Positions 19,701 through 26,646 of a stretch of DNA of 60,127 bases are shown piece after piece. Under the pieces are notes generated by a model, which was not told the origin of the DNA, ran no database searches, and worked only from the letters and a program-made list of their open reading frames with translations. Where the stretch lies: NCBI GenBank assembly GCA_003134435.1, contig PLBE01000212.1, positions 1-60,127 on the forward strand, read 5' to 3'. Both the position numbers and the translations under genes were made by a program. Position 1 is the first letter of the stretch, and each line of letters begins with the position of its first letter. This DNA is from Acidobacteriaceae bacterium. GTDB taxonomy: Bacteria > Acidobacteriota > Terriglobia > Terriglobales > Acidobacteriaceae.

Positions 19701-21625
19701 ATCACACCATTCCAGCCCCGGTAGTCGAAAGCCTCAGAGCGGCAGCGGCCAAGCAGGGGTGCAGTTTTTTTACCGTCGTGCTTGCTTCCCTGGCGATCCT
19801 TCTCGCTCGCATCTCACGGCAGCGCCGTTTTGTGATCGCTCTGCCCATCGCGGAACAGCCCGTAATCGGCCAGCCCGGGCTCGTCGGACACTGCGTGAAC
19901 CTGCTGCCCTTCCTGGTGGATTTGCGGCCCGGCGAAATCACCGGCGCTTTTCTCCAGAGAGTGCAGGGCGAGCTGCTGGCGGCTCAGGACCATGCCATTT
20001 TCACCATGGTCAGCTTGCTGGAAGACCTCCACGCCGCCGCGCCAGCGCTAGGCATTTCTCCGATTTCGGTCGGCCTTACCAACGTCAAGAAATTCAAGCC
20101 GAACGAACTGCCGCAGTCCGGATTCACCGTCGATTACGATGCCAACCCCAAAGCTTTCGAATCTTTCGAGCTCTATTTGAATGCGGTCGAGATGGAAGAC
20201 AGGCTGGACCTGCGCTGTCACTATGACACCAGGCTTTTTGCCGACCTGACCATTCGAGGATGGCTGACAACGCTGGAAACTATTTTTGAACGCTTGGCGG
20301 CAGATCCCTCGCGGGAAGTTCTTGATCTTGCCCGGCTCACCCGCGCCAACGCCTCCCTTGCAACTGAACTTGTCTACACGCAGAGCTCACACTGCGAAGC
20401 GCCTTGCGAATGTTCTTCCGCAGTTTCGACTTCGGCGGCAGAACCGCGCCCGCACTCGTCAGACTCGGCGGTGGCTTCTGCGAGATTCACGACGACGTCG
20501 GAACCCGCCTTGCTCCAGGCCCTGCTCCCGCTCTGGCAACGCGTAATGGACATCCGTGCGATCGGGCCGGACGATGATTTCTTCGCTTTGGGCGGACATT
20601 CCATCGCCGCGGCGCAGTTGTTCAGCCTTATCCAGCGTGAGTTGGGATGCAGCGCGCCGCTCGCCATTCTCTACGAAGCCTCCACCCCGCGCCTGCTGGC
20701 CACTGCCTTGTGCCGGGATAGCCAGGAAAAAGAAAAAGATTGGAAGTCCCTGGTGCTGATCAATCGTGGCGGAGATCGCCCGCCACTTTTTCTTGCGCAC
20801 GCCGCCGAAGGCAACGTCCTGCTCTACCGGTCGCTCGCGGCCCGTCTCGGAGCAGATCAGCCCGTCTTCGGCTTGCAGTCCGCCGGTCTCGATGGCCGAT
20901 CTCCCATCGATGGCAAGTTTGAAAATGTGGCTCGCCGCTACCTCGAAGAGATCCGCCAGGTACAACCGCATGGCCCCTACATGCTTGGCGGTTACTGCCT
21001 GGGTGGAACGTTGGCCCTGGAAATGGCGCGGCAACTGATCGCCTCGGGCGAAACTGTGGGACTCGTTGCCTTGATTGAGATTTACAATATCCGTTCGCTC
21101 CGGTGGCCGCTCCCCTGGCACCAGAGATTTGCCAATCGCTTTATGCTCAACCCCTACTTCCACCTGCGGAACGTTATGGCGGCGGAGGGTGAGGGCAAAC
21201 GCGCCTTCTTCATGGAAAAACTGCGGGTGGAGATTTCCAGAGCCAAGGCATCAGCCAGCCTCGGTTGGGCGTGGATTCGTCATCATTTCCTGCCGGAGAC
21301 CGGCGCACCTACGCCTCGAGCCAAGATTGCGGATATTTACGAAGAGGCCCTGGCTCAATACGATGTCCGGCCCTATCCGGGCGAACTGACTCTTTTCCTG
21401 GCGGAACGCCATCTGGCGGGATTTCACGATCGTCTCGGTGGCTGGGGTGAAGTGGCGCAAGGCGGCGTGCGGCTCTTTTCTCTGCCCATTAGCCCTCGCG
21501 GCAGCCTGGTAGAGCCCTATGTCGCGCAACTCGGCGCCCTTCTGCGCGCCTGCCTTGACCAGGCAATCAAAGGTTCGAAGATGGCAGTGGATCATTCGGC
21601 TCGGGATCTGGTCGGCACGCACTAG
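13760..21625 (+). CDS. Hybrid peptide/polyketide megasynthase (A-T-KS-AT-T-C-T-TE)
   Basis: 2621 aa from ATG 13760 (AAGGG five bases before; TTG 13742 is the longest option). Order by eye: adenylation about 25-530 (YTSGSTGKPKGVM); T 541-613 (GGNSLAAL); KS 651-1078 with NTACST, EAHGTGT and KGNIGH; AT 1175-1463 (GHSIG, HAFHS, the malonyl-CoA type); Pro/Glu linker with 12-bp DNA repeats; T 1583-1663 (FDSLSLTQ); condensation 1763-2183 (HHIICDG); T 2250-2320 (GGHSIAAA); thioesterase 2332-2603. It should load an amino acid, extend it once with malonate without beta-keto reduction, and then condense. The A-domain pocket reads roughly DILQICMIWK, nearest to glycine-type codes I recall; tentative. No A domain follows C. 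The TE has GYCLGG (Cys for Ser) and SPR where GDH is expected. No tailoring, MbtH, transport or phosphopantetheinyl transferase gene is adjacent. Confidence 0.95.
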   Translation: MGAGVNFSLHESGYDTLRDYPLTRGPHQFVEDQAERTPDAPALTIAQQQICYRELNSRANRLAHFLREHAVRPETLVGVCLDRSVDSVVSLLAILKSGGAYLPLDPRFPKDRLAFMLADSEVSLLLTHSSLRERLGETSARVIQLDAPLDHEAETLVRLPASNLIPTGDPEHLAYLIYTSGSTGKPKGVMIPRRALVNFLLSMAEAPGMAASDTHLAVTTTSFDISILEFLLPLISGAQIVIATAEQAADGRELQRLLRHHAITVMQATPTTWRMLLESGWEGKSDLRIFCGGEALTSDLARQLLPRCRELWNMYGPTETTIWSSTQRITIADQISLGLPVANTQFHVLDENLKPVPDGMPGELWIGGASLARGYLKRPELTADRFVVCPDAVITDSVDSNQQVQSARLYRTGDEVRYRSDHSLEFLGRLDHQVKLHGFRIELGEIESVLARIDGITQAVVILREDGPGEKRLVAYYTGPAALSSTSLIQTLRATLPVYMVPAAFVRLEKFPLTPNAKLDRQALPRPEGKRPLLAQDFIAPRTMAEKQLASLWGELLQLEEIGIDDSFFDLGGNSLAALRMVSQYQTRFGREIPPVKVFQYPTIAKLAEFLESREAKSDFLADAESRATRQQRRRQHDSQADSHDGNDGVRDAVAIVGMTGRFPGAANLDQLWSNLCQAVESISFFTPEELGPGIDENLRRDPDYIRARGLIEGADLFDAAFFGINPLEARVMDPQQRVFLELAYHALENAGCDPERYPGRIGVFAGIGDNHYYTTNLLTQPDLLAMAGKLAVEYGNQKDYIALRTAYLLDLRGPAVSLNTACSTTLLAVDQAYRSLLDYECDLALAGGIDITVPQKSGFLYQEGGTFAKDGHCRPFDADATGTMFCDGAGVVILKRLADALADGDTIYAVIRGTGKNNNGARPASFLAPSVDGQADAIALAQSNANVPIETIRYIEAHGTGTPVGDPIEFEALRKVFEGKTAKKQFCYIGSIKGNIGHPTNAAGVAGLIKAALVLHQEQIPPTLHFKHPNPKIDFDGSPFLIADKLIPFPRGEQVRRAAVSSFGFGGTNVHVVLEEAPDPDKTPARASRPLQLLPLSAKTPAALDAYSHALAEHLASSAPEAFADAAYTFQTGRKQMAHRRFVVAADSTEAAKLLAQPNPLRCGSKRCERRNPPIVFLFGGQGTQYVHMGLNLYRDEPLFRAVVDDCCEYLQPHLGRDLRELLYPRSGDEKTAQIALQDTFFTQPSIFVIEYALARLWQSLGIEPAIMAGHSIGEFVAATLAGVWQLEDALSIIALRGRLMQDLPRGSMMAVNGSAESITKTLPSTLQLASNNAPALCVVSGREADVVEFQKQLEAHDVVCRHLHTFHAFHSAMMDPMVEPLRAAVARIQLRVPTKPIVSTVTGRPLTAAEATNPAYWANHARATVEFSKAIQCIKDHGYDLFLECGPRSTMCSLARQHFAPEHPCVAVPTLADTHENNTEWATLLVALGSLWQNGVSIDWDAFYAHEQRRRIPLPTYPFERQRFWVDPAAVATAAPGPERSPEPCPEPRPEPCPEPSSQLSEPRFEAASSKTGVDSPVVLRKDRIAARVLDLLVPVSGRDRSQINTSGTFMEQGFDSLSLTQVAFAIRKEFSVKVSFSQLMNQWPNIDLLAAHLDATLPVNILAETHPVPAPLPAPRLPAASYAAGTRPDVRATNSVLEEVIAEQARTITRLVTLLENAGKNHPTEAASTNGNHLDRAAIVAPPKTAPLPAGPPEVESTVPQRGIYASSRLSEHLSASYNESMTVRFTGNISIEKMTQAMQRVVDRHDALRASFDEAGQVMKIAPAQKITVPVTDLSAHGQTLLQEDRLRKIIGDETAFPFPLPAGPLFRCQMILLDPDRAAVIFTAHHIICDGWSLDVLIHDLCAFYAEEVSGAPASLPPAQFYASYVQAVTERHRSDEFKEAASYWHEKFNHGFPVLALPTDHPRSARREFNARRADHTIPAPVVESLRAAAAKQGCSFFTVVLASLAILLARISRQRRFVIALPIAEQPVIGQPGLVGHCVNLLPFLVDLRPGEITGAFLQRVQGELLAAQDHAIFTMVSLLEDLHAAAPALGISPISVGLTNVKKFKPNELPQSGFTVDYDANPKAFESFELYLNAVEMEDRLDLRCHYDTRLFADLTIRGWLTTLETIFERLAADPSREVLDLARLTRANASLATELVYTQSSHCEAPCECSSAVSTSAAEPRPHSSDSAVASARFTTTSEPALLQALLPLWQRVMDIRAIGPDDDFFALGGHSIAAAQLFSLIQRELGCSAPLAILYEASTPRLLATALCRDSQEKEKDWKSLVLINRGGDRPPLFLAHAAEGNVLLYRSLAARLGADQPVFGLQSAGLDGRSPIDGKFENVARRYLEEIRQVQPHGPYMLGGYCLGGTLALEMARQLIASGETVGLVALIEIYNIRSLRWPLPWHQRFANRFMLNPYFHLRNVMAAEGEGKRAFFMEKLRVEISRAKASASLGWAWIRHHFLPETGAPTPRAKIADIYEEALAQYDVRPYPGELTLFLAERHLAGFHDRLGGWGEVAQGGVRLFSLPISPRGSLVEPYVAQLGALLRACLDQAIKGSKMAVDHSARDLVGTH
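18396..18431 (+). repeat. Three 12-bp direct repeats in the AT-T linker
   Basis: Three adjacent 12-bp units, CATGTCCTGAGC, CACGTCCTGAGC and CATGTCCTGAAC, encode part of a Pro-Glu-rich linker (PEPCPEPRPEPCPEP). Two further bases differ between units at most. It looks like slippage expansion in a flexible interdomain linker. Confidence 0.8.
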
Positions 21626-21715
21626 CAGGCTGCTAGACGCGGGATACCTCTGAACAGGTACTCGGCTCATCAGGTAGCAGGATCATGGGCGGCAGGGCAG
21701 TATCACGGCGCGGGC

Positions 21716-21756
21716 TCTTCGCGGACTAGAGTGTCCTCGCCACACTTAGTCAGAGA
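21716..21756. repeat. Dispersed intergenic repeat, copy 1
   Basis: About 41 bp matching 42577-42617 at 34 of 41 positions. The core GAGTGTCCTCGCCACACTT differs from the other copy at one base. A short GGAC-N6-GTCC stem is kept in both. It lies between the convergent megasynthase and HD-GYP genes. Confidence 0.65.
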
Positions 21757-21772
21757 TGCCCTCCAGTTCCTT

Positions 21773-21791
21773 CCCCGGTGTCCCTCCGGGG
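21773..21791. terminator. Hairpin between convergent genes
   Basis: CCCCGG and CCGGGG separated by TGTCCCT, between the stop codons of two converging genes. It could serve as a two-way terminator. There is no T-tract, so the call is weak. Confidence 0.35.
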
Positions 21792-21826
21792 TAAAAGCTG
21801 CTGACTTCCCCAGACACCAGGATTCG

Positions 21827-24307
21827 CTAGTTCACCGAAACCGGACGGGAATGCCGCGCCTCGTGGGGCAACTCCAGTTCATTGCCCTGGTAGTGGAGTT
21901 GTTTCGCCGCATACATTCTTCGGTCTGCTTCCGCCAGCAGATGCTCCGCGTCCAGGCCATCCTGCGGGTAGAAGGCCGCTCCCAGACTCAGGGACAATAT
22001 GTCTTTGCCGGAAACTTCGCGCCCCGCTTGCTGCGCCAGCGAATTCAATAGAATCGTTTTCTCCTGCACCGCATCCGCGGTCATGTTGGAGGCGATGACG
22101 ACGAATTCATCTCCGCCCATGCGCGCCACATAGTCGTACTCGCGGCATACGTCCTTCAGCAGGTTGCCGAAAAGCTTCAGCGTCCGGTCGCCTTCCTGGT
22201 GGCCGTACTGGTCGTTGATCTGCTTGAATCCATCCAGATCGCACACCATCACTACGACGCCGGAGTCCTCCCGCACGCAGCGCGCAAGTTCCTGGTCCAG
22301 ATGCATGAACAAGGAACGCGCATTCGGCAGTCCCGTCAGATAGTCGGTCGTAGCCGAACTCTCCGCTAGCCGATACTTCAAGGCATTTTCAATGGAGAGC
22401 GCGACCTTCGATGTGATCACCTGTAGGATGCGCAAGTGGTCGGTGGTGAAGGCGTCCGCTTCTTTTCGATAAAGGGCGAGCACGCCGACCAGTTGACTGG
22501 AGCCTTCCAGCGGCACGGCCAGGGCGGAGCGCAATTCCGCGCCCCTTCGCGCCTCCGAGGCATAGCCGGGCTCGACGGCCGGGTTCCCGTTGATGATGGG
22601 TTTCGCGTTCTGCGCCACCCATCCGCAGAGACCCTCCCCCACCGGAATCTGAAGCTGTGAAAAGAGCCGGAAATGATCTCCGGTAACGAATTCAGGCTCG
22701 AGTTTGTCGGCTTTGCGCACAAACACAACCAGGGAATCGTAAGGAATGAGCTTGCGCAGCAGAGACGAGACCAGGGAAAGGGTCTCGTCGAGACTGAGCG
22801 AACTCCCCAACTCCTGGCTGAGTTCGAAAAGAGTGTGCGCTTCCTGCCGGGCTGAGGCGATCGAAAGAAGGAAGTCGGTGTCGTTTTCGGTGCGGCTGGC
22901 ATTCAGTTCAAACCCAGTCGCCGGTTTTTCCCCTCGTTCCACTTTGTAATCCGTCGCCGTTCCCAGGTGCTCGGCCGTCCCCATGGTCTTGGCGGCCATG
23001 CGCTCCAGTTCAATGTAACGGCGCTGGAGAATCTCTACCACTTTGGGATCAAATGATTTTCCGGACTCCTCAGAAACCTTATGCATCGCCTCATCCAGAG
23101 GTAGAGCGCGGCGGTACTGGCGATGCGAAGCCAGAGCGTCGAGGCAGTCCACAGCCGCCAGCACGCGGGCGCCGATCGGAATCTCTTCCCCTTTCAGACC
23201 GTCTGGGTAGCCGCTGCCATCCCATTTCTCATGATGCGATCTCACGATGGGAGCGACCGGATACGGAAACGCCACTCTCTCCAGGATCTCCGACCCGACA
23301 ATCGGGTGGATCTTCATCTTGTCGAACTCTTCCGGAGTCAAGCGTCCCGGTTTGCTGATGATGTGATCGGGCACGGCCAGCTTGCCAATGTCGTGCAACA
23401 AGGCTGCCGCTCGCAGGGCTTCGGACTCCTGCTCGTCCAGCCCCAGCTCTTTGGCAATCTCTACCGCGTACGTACGCACCCGGTGCAAGTGTTCGTGAGT
23501 GGTATGATCTTTCGCGTCAATGGCGAGGGCCAGAGCTTCAATGGTTCGCAAGTGCAATGCCGAAACTTCTTCTACATGGCGCTTTTCCGCCTCCACTTGC
23601 AACTTCTCGATTTCAACCCGCTTCTTTTCGTCTTCCAGTCGGCCCAGGTAAAGATGGTAGGAACGGTAGATCCAGTACATCACCGGCAGCACCAGAAGAG
23701 TGCTCTGCCATCCCACATGGCGGTTCGAAAAGCTGACGAAGCCGACCACCGCGGCGCCCACCAGATAATAGGGAAACGACCAGAAGTAAGTCTCTCCCCA
23801 GATCGTGCGCAACGGCCTTTGCTCGGACAATGCGATCACAATGGCGACGGGGATGGTGTTGCTCAGGAAGTAGGCGCAGGCGGCGGCCACCAGCAGCAAG
23901 GGCATGCTGTTTCCAAGAGGCTTGGCCAGCAACTGGTAGGCAAAAAACGACAACACGATGGCATTCGCCGTCATGCTGAGAACGTTGAAGACCACCTTCA
24001 CCCACTCTGGATGCTTTGCTTTCCACACGCTCTGCACCAGGGCCGCGGTGCAACCGATGACCAGAGTTTCGGGCAGTGACAGTTCGAGGATACCAAGCAG
24101 CACGAATAGAAAGTGCACCGACATGGTGCCCTCGACGCCCGGTAATTGAACCTTCATCGTCGCGGCCAAAACCGCGATGAGAAGGTAGCAGCCAAACTTC
24201 AGCAGATCATTGGAATGCCAGTGCAGCAGAGCTGTTCCCAGCACTGCGGCTCCGCACGCGGCGGTGACCGCGATGAAAAATTTGGCTTTTAGCGGCATGG
24301 AAAACAT
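21827..24307 (-). CDS. Membrane HD-GYP / GAF / GGDEF cyclic-di-GMP protein
   Basis: 826 aa. Residues 1-220 hold about six to eight membrane helices, resembling MASE-type sensor domains. A coiled coil (EKKRVEIEKLQVEAEKRHVEE) leads into an HD-GYP phosphodiesterase (HDIGKL, HHEKWDGSGYPDGL), then a GAF domain (about 480-640), then a diguanylate cyclase with intact GGDEF. The inhibitory I-site RxxD is present five residues before GGDEF (REYD-YVARM-GGDEF). One protein may thus both make and break cyclic-di-GMP; which dominates cannot be read from sequence. It converges on the megasynthase gene. Confidence 0.93.
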   Translation of the reverse strand: MFSMPLKAKFFIAVTAACGAAVLGTALLHWHSNDLLKFGCYLLIAVLAATMKVQLPGVEGTMSVHFLFVLLGILELSLPETLVIGCTAALVQSVWKAKHPEWVKVVFNVLSMTANAIVLSFFAYQLLAKPLGNSMPLLLVAAACAYFLSNTIPVAIVIALSEQRPLRTIWGETYFWSFPYYLVGAAVVGFVSFSNRHVGWQSTLLVLPVMYWIYRSYHLYLGRLEDEKKRVEIEKLQVEAEKRHVEEVSALHLRTIEALALAIDAKDHTTHEHLHRVRTYAVEIAKELGLDEQESEALRAAALLHDIGKLAVPDHIISKPGRLTPEEFDKMKIHPIVGSEILERVAFPYPVAPIVRSHHEKWDGSGYPDGLKGEEIPIGARVLAAVDCLDALASHRQYRRALPLDEAMHKVSEESGKSFDPKVVEILQRRYIELERMAAKTMGTAEHLGTATDYKVERGEKPATGFELNASRTENDTDFLLSIASARQEAHTLFELSQELGSSLSLDETLSLVSSLLRKLIPYDSLVVFVRKADKLEPEFVTGDHFRLFSQLQIPVGEGLCGWVAQNAKPIINGNPAVEPGYASEARRGAELRSALAVPLEGSSQLVGVLALYRKEADAFTTDHLRILQVITSKVALSIENALKYRLAESSATTDYLTGLPNARSLFMHLDQELARCVREDSGVVVMVCDLDGFKQINDQYGHQEGDRTLKLFGNLLKDVCREYDYVARMGGDEFVVIASNMTADAVQEKTILLNSLAQQAGREVSGKDILSLSLGAAFYPQDGLDAEHLLAEADRRMYAAKQLHYQGNELELPHEARHSRPVSVN

Positions 24308-24541
24308 CAGCTTAACAGCTTGTACATCGGCACAAAAGACTGTGATGAATAGCTGCGCTTACGTTGGTTCCCGGTTTCATTACTTTCGGGCTAGACCCGA
24401 ATTGCGCCCGCGCGAAGCGCGCCGGAAACCGTTCCAGATCGATGGCGGTGCAATGCGATCGGTGCACAATGCGATGCCGCAGTCGTCGCCTCGAAGGTCC
24501 GTGATGAGGATGGCACCGCAGGGTTCTGTCCGAGGCCATCC

Positions 24542-24577
24542 TGTCCCATGGGCCCGGCGGTGGGACAGATTGTCCCA
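24542..24577. promoter_or_regulatory. TGTCCCA/TGGGACA repeat cluster (activator-site candidate)
   Basis: TGTCCCA (24542-24548), TGGGACA (24561-24567) and TGTCCCA (24571-24577) form two overlapping palindromes; the right pair is TGGGACA-GAT-TGTCCCA. A near copy, TGTCCGA, starts at 24527. The cluster lies about 90-125 bp before the inferred start site of the sigma-54-like promoter, the normal place for a bacterial enhancer-binding protein. Confidence 0.5.
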
Positions 24578-24638
24578 TCGCGCGTCCACCGTGATTCCGC
24601 ATTAGTCCACTCTCTCAACAGCTTGCAAACCTTCGCGG

Positions 24639-24654
24639 TGGCGTGTCGCGTGCA
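24639..24654 (+). promoter_or_regulatory. Candidate sigma-54 promoter of the subtilase gene
   Basis: TGGC at 24639-24642 and TGC at 24651-24653 place GG and GC exactly 10 bp apart, as required for -24/-12 elements; the full match is TGGCGT-N5-GTGCA against TGGCAC-N5-TTGCA. The start site would be near 24665, about 60 bp before the gene. The remainder of 24308-24725 shows no gene. Confidence 0.45.
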
Positions 24655-24725
24655 CTTCAATAACGCGAAGCGCGTCTGCGTACACAGCCGCGAATCACAT
24701 TGCAGTCCGAGAAAAGAGATAGAGA

Positions 24726-26483
24726 ATGTCTAGTCAGTGCACCACCGCGTTCTTGCCGAAGACCGTCATGACGATGTGCGCGGTAGTTATTTGTGCGAGC
24801 ATGGCTTTTGCCGGCTCGCCCGTGATTTCCTCCAGCATGCCCCCGAAGATGTCCACCGACCTGGCCGGTAAACACTCCTCCGCCATGGTCGACGTTATCG
24901 TCCAGTTCACGCAGATTCCTACTGCCCGTCACCATCAAAAAGTGTTGAGCCGCGGCGGGACTCTCAAACAAGAACTGGGCGTGGTGAAGGCTGGAGCGTA
25001 CTCGATACCGGCATCGGCGCTGGCCGATCTCGCCGCCGATCCCGAGGTCGTTTATATCTCGCCCGATCGGCATCTGGCGGGTTTTCTTAATAATGGAGCA
25101 CCCGCGGTCAATGCCCCCTACGCCTGGGCGAAGGGATTGGACGGCAGCAACATGGCCGTAGCGGTCATCGATAGCGGTATTCAGGACAACACTGCCGCAG
25201 CCAGCTTGCTGGGGGCGGCGTCGGCCACGAAACTCGAGAACCTGCTCGGCGAAATCGTCGGAAACCCCGACCTGGATCAACTGAACTCAAGAACTTCGCG
25301 GGTGGTTTACAGTCAGTCCTGGGTAAACGATGGAAACGGTGCGATGGACGTCTACGGCCATGGCACGAACGTGGCCGGCATCGTTGCCGGGAACGGCTCC
25401 AAATCAACGGGAGCAAAGTTTATCAAGACGTTCAAGGGCATCGCTCCCAACGTCAACCTGATCAATCTTCGCGTTCTCGACGGCACGGGCATGGGAACCG
25501 ATAGTTCGGTGATTGCCGCAATCGAGACCGCTGTGAAATTGAAGAGCACCTATAACATTCGAGTCATCAACCTGTCTCTGGGCCGGCCGGTATTCGAGAG
25601 TTACACGCTCGACCCGCTTTGTCAGGCGGTAGAAGCGGCCTACCAGGCTGGCATCGTAGTTGTGGCCGCGGCAGGCAATGATGGCCGGGATAACTCCGAG
25701 GGAACGACCGGATATGCCACCATCGACTCTCCCGCGAATGACCCCTATGTCATTACCGTGGGCGCCATGAAGTCCATGGGAACTCCCACTCGCGCCGACG
25801 ATTTGATTGCCACCTATAGCTCCAAGGGGCCGACTTCAATTGACCACATCGTGAAGCCGGATATCGTCGCTCCCGGCAATCAACAGGTCGCGCTCTACGG
25901 CTGGGTAGCCAGCTTGGCGGGCAGTTATCCTGGGAATAAAGTGCCGCTCAGCAGCTATGTGAGTGGCGCTACTTCAGGAAACTCCCCCTATTACTACATG
26001 ATGAGTGGCACCAGCATGGCCGCTCCCGTAGTTAGCGGCGCGGTGGCCTTGCTCCTCCAGTCACAGCCCACACTAACGCCCGATCAGGTAAAAGCGAGGC
26101 TGATGCTGACGGCCTACAAAACCTTTCCGTCCTACAGCAGTTATACCGATCCAACTACGAGTATCACCTACACGAGCCAGTACGACATATTCACCATTGG
26201 AGCGGGGTACCTCGACATTCAGGCTGCTCTGAACAGTACCGCGGTCGCTACCGGGGTGGCGAAATCGCCGACCGCCGCGTACGACCCGACAACTAACAGC
26301 GTGTACTTCGTCAACGACTCTTCCGCCATGTGGGGCAGTTCCGCGATGTGGGGTAGCTCCGCCATGTGGGGGAGCAGCACCTCGCAGGGCTTCAGCGCGA
26401 TGTGGGGCTCAAGCGCGATGTGGGGAGCCAGCACCTCCAACACCACCGAATCGATCGGTATCCTGATCAACGGGGAAAACTAA
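24726..26483 (+). CDS. Exported S8 (subtilisin-like) serine peptidase with SAMWGS repeats
   Basis: 585 aa. A signal sequence (VMTMCAVVICASMAFA) is followed by an inhibitor_I9-like propeptide region (VDVIVQFTQ, VVYISPDRHLAG). The peptidase domain keeps the full catalytic set: Asp in AVIDSGIQ, His in YGHGTNVAGI, oxyanion Asn in AAAGNDG, and Ser in SGTSMAAPV. A short unfamiliar C-terminal part (532-585) contains five SAMWGS-type hexapeptides and ends NGEN. I have the impression that such tails occur in acidobacterial subtilases, but could not check. Start ATG 24726 is the longest; Met15 is also possible. Promoter elements and a strong terminator suggest a one-gene unit. Confidence 0.95.
   Translation: MSSQCTTAFLPKTVMTMCAVVICASMAFAGSPVISSSMPPKMSTDLAGKHSSAMVDVIVQFTQIPTARHHQKVLSRGGTLKQELGVVKAGAYSIPASALADLAADPEVVYISPDRHLAGFLNNGAPAVNAPYAWAKGLDGSNMAVAVIDSGIQDNTAAASLLGAASATKLENLLGEIVGNPDLDQLNSRTSRVVYSQSWVNDGNGAMDVYGHGTNVAGIVAGNGSKSTGAKFIKTFKGIAPNVNLINLRVLDGTGMGTDSSVIAAIETAVKLKSTYNIRVINLSLGRPVFESYTLDPLCQAVEAAYQAGIVVVAAAGNDGRDNSEGTTGYATIDSPANDPYVITVGAMKSMGTPTRADDLIATYSSKGPTSIDHIVKPDIVAPGNQQVALYGWVASLAGSYPGNKVPLSSYVSGATSGNSPYYYMMSGTSMAAPVVSGAVALLLQSQPTLTPDQVKARLMLTAYKTFPSYSSYTDPTTSITYTSQYDIFTIGAGYLDIQAALNSTAVATGVAKSPTAAYDPTTNSVYFVNDSSAMWGSSAMWGSSAMWGSSTSQGFSAMWGSSAMWGASTSNTTESIGILINGEN
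26319..26432 (+). repeat. 18-bp tandem repeats encoding SAMWGS
   Basis: Three adjacent 18-bp units (SSAMWG), an 18-bp interruption (TSQGFS), then two more units encode the Trp-rich tail. Units differ mostly at third codon positions, e.g. GCC/GCG and AGT/AGC, so the peptide rather than the DNA appears conserved. Confidence 0.9.
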
Positions 26484-26498
26484 ACCAAATGCCCATCG

Positions 26499-26546
26499 CG
26501 GGGCCGAGTCAACCGGGGAGCGTTCGCCTCCCTGACCTCGGCCCCG
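26499..26546 (+). terminator. Intrinsic terminator after the subtilase gene
   Basis: Arms CGGGGCCGAG (26499-26508) and CTCGGCCCCG (26537-26546) pair perfectly over 10 bp, with GGGAG/CTCCC able to pair inside the loop. TCTAATTTTT follows directly. It lies 15 bp past the stop codon. Confidence 0.8.
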
Positions 26547-26646
26547 TCTAATTTTTCCGACAACGGGCTGTGTTCAGCGCCAAAAACTCCTGAGTTGTGC
26601 ATTTCTCCGATCTTGGCCACAATGATTCAGGGTTGGAGCCGTTGCT

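Noticed and set aside
26319-26432. CRISPR-like or minisatellite array
   Set aside because: Units are in-frame coding repeats of 18 bp with no spacers; no CRISPR array or cas gene was seen in the window.
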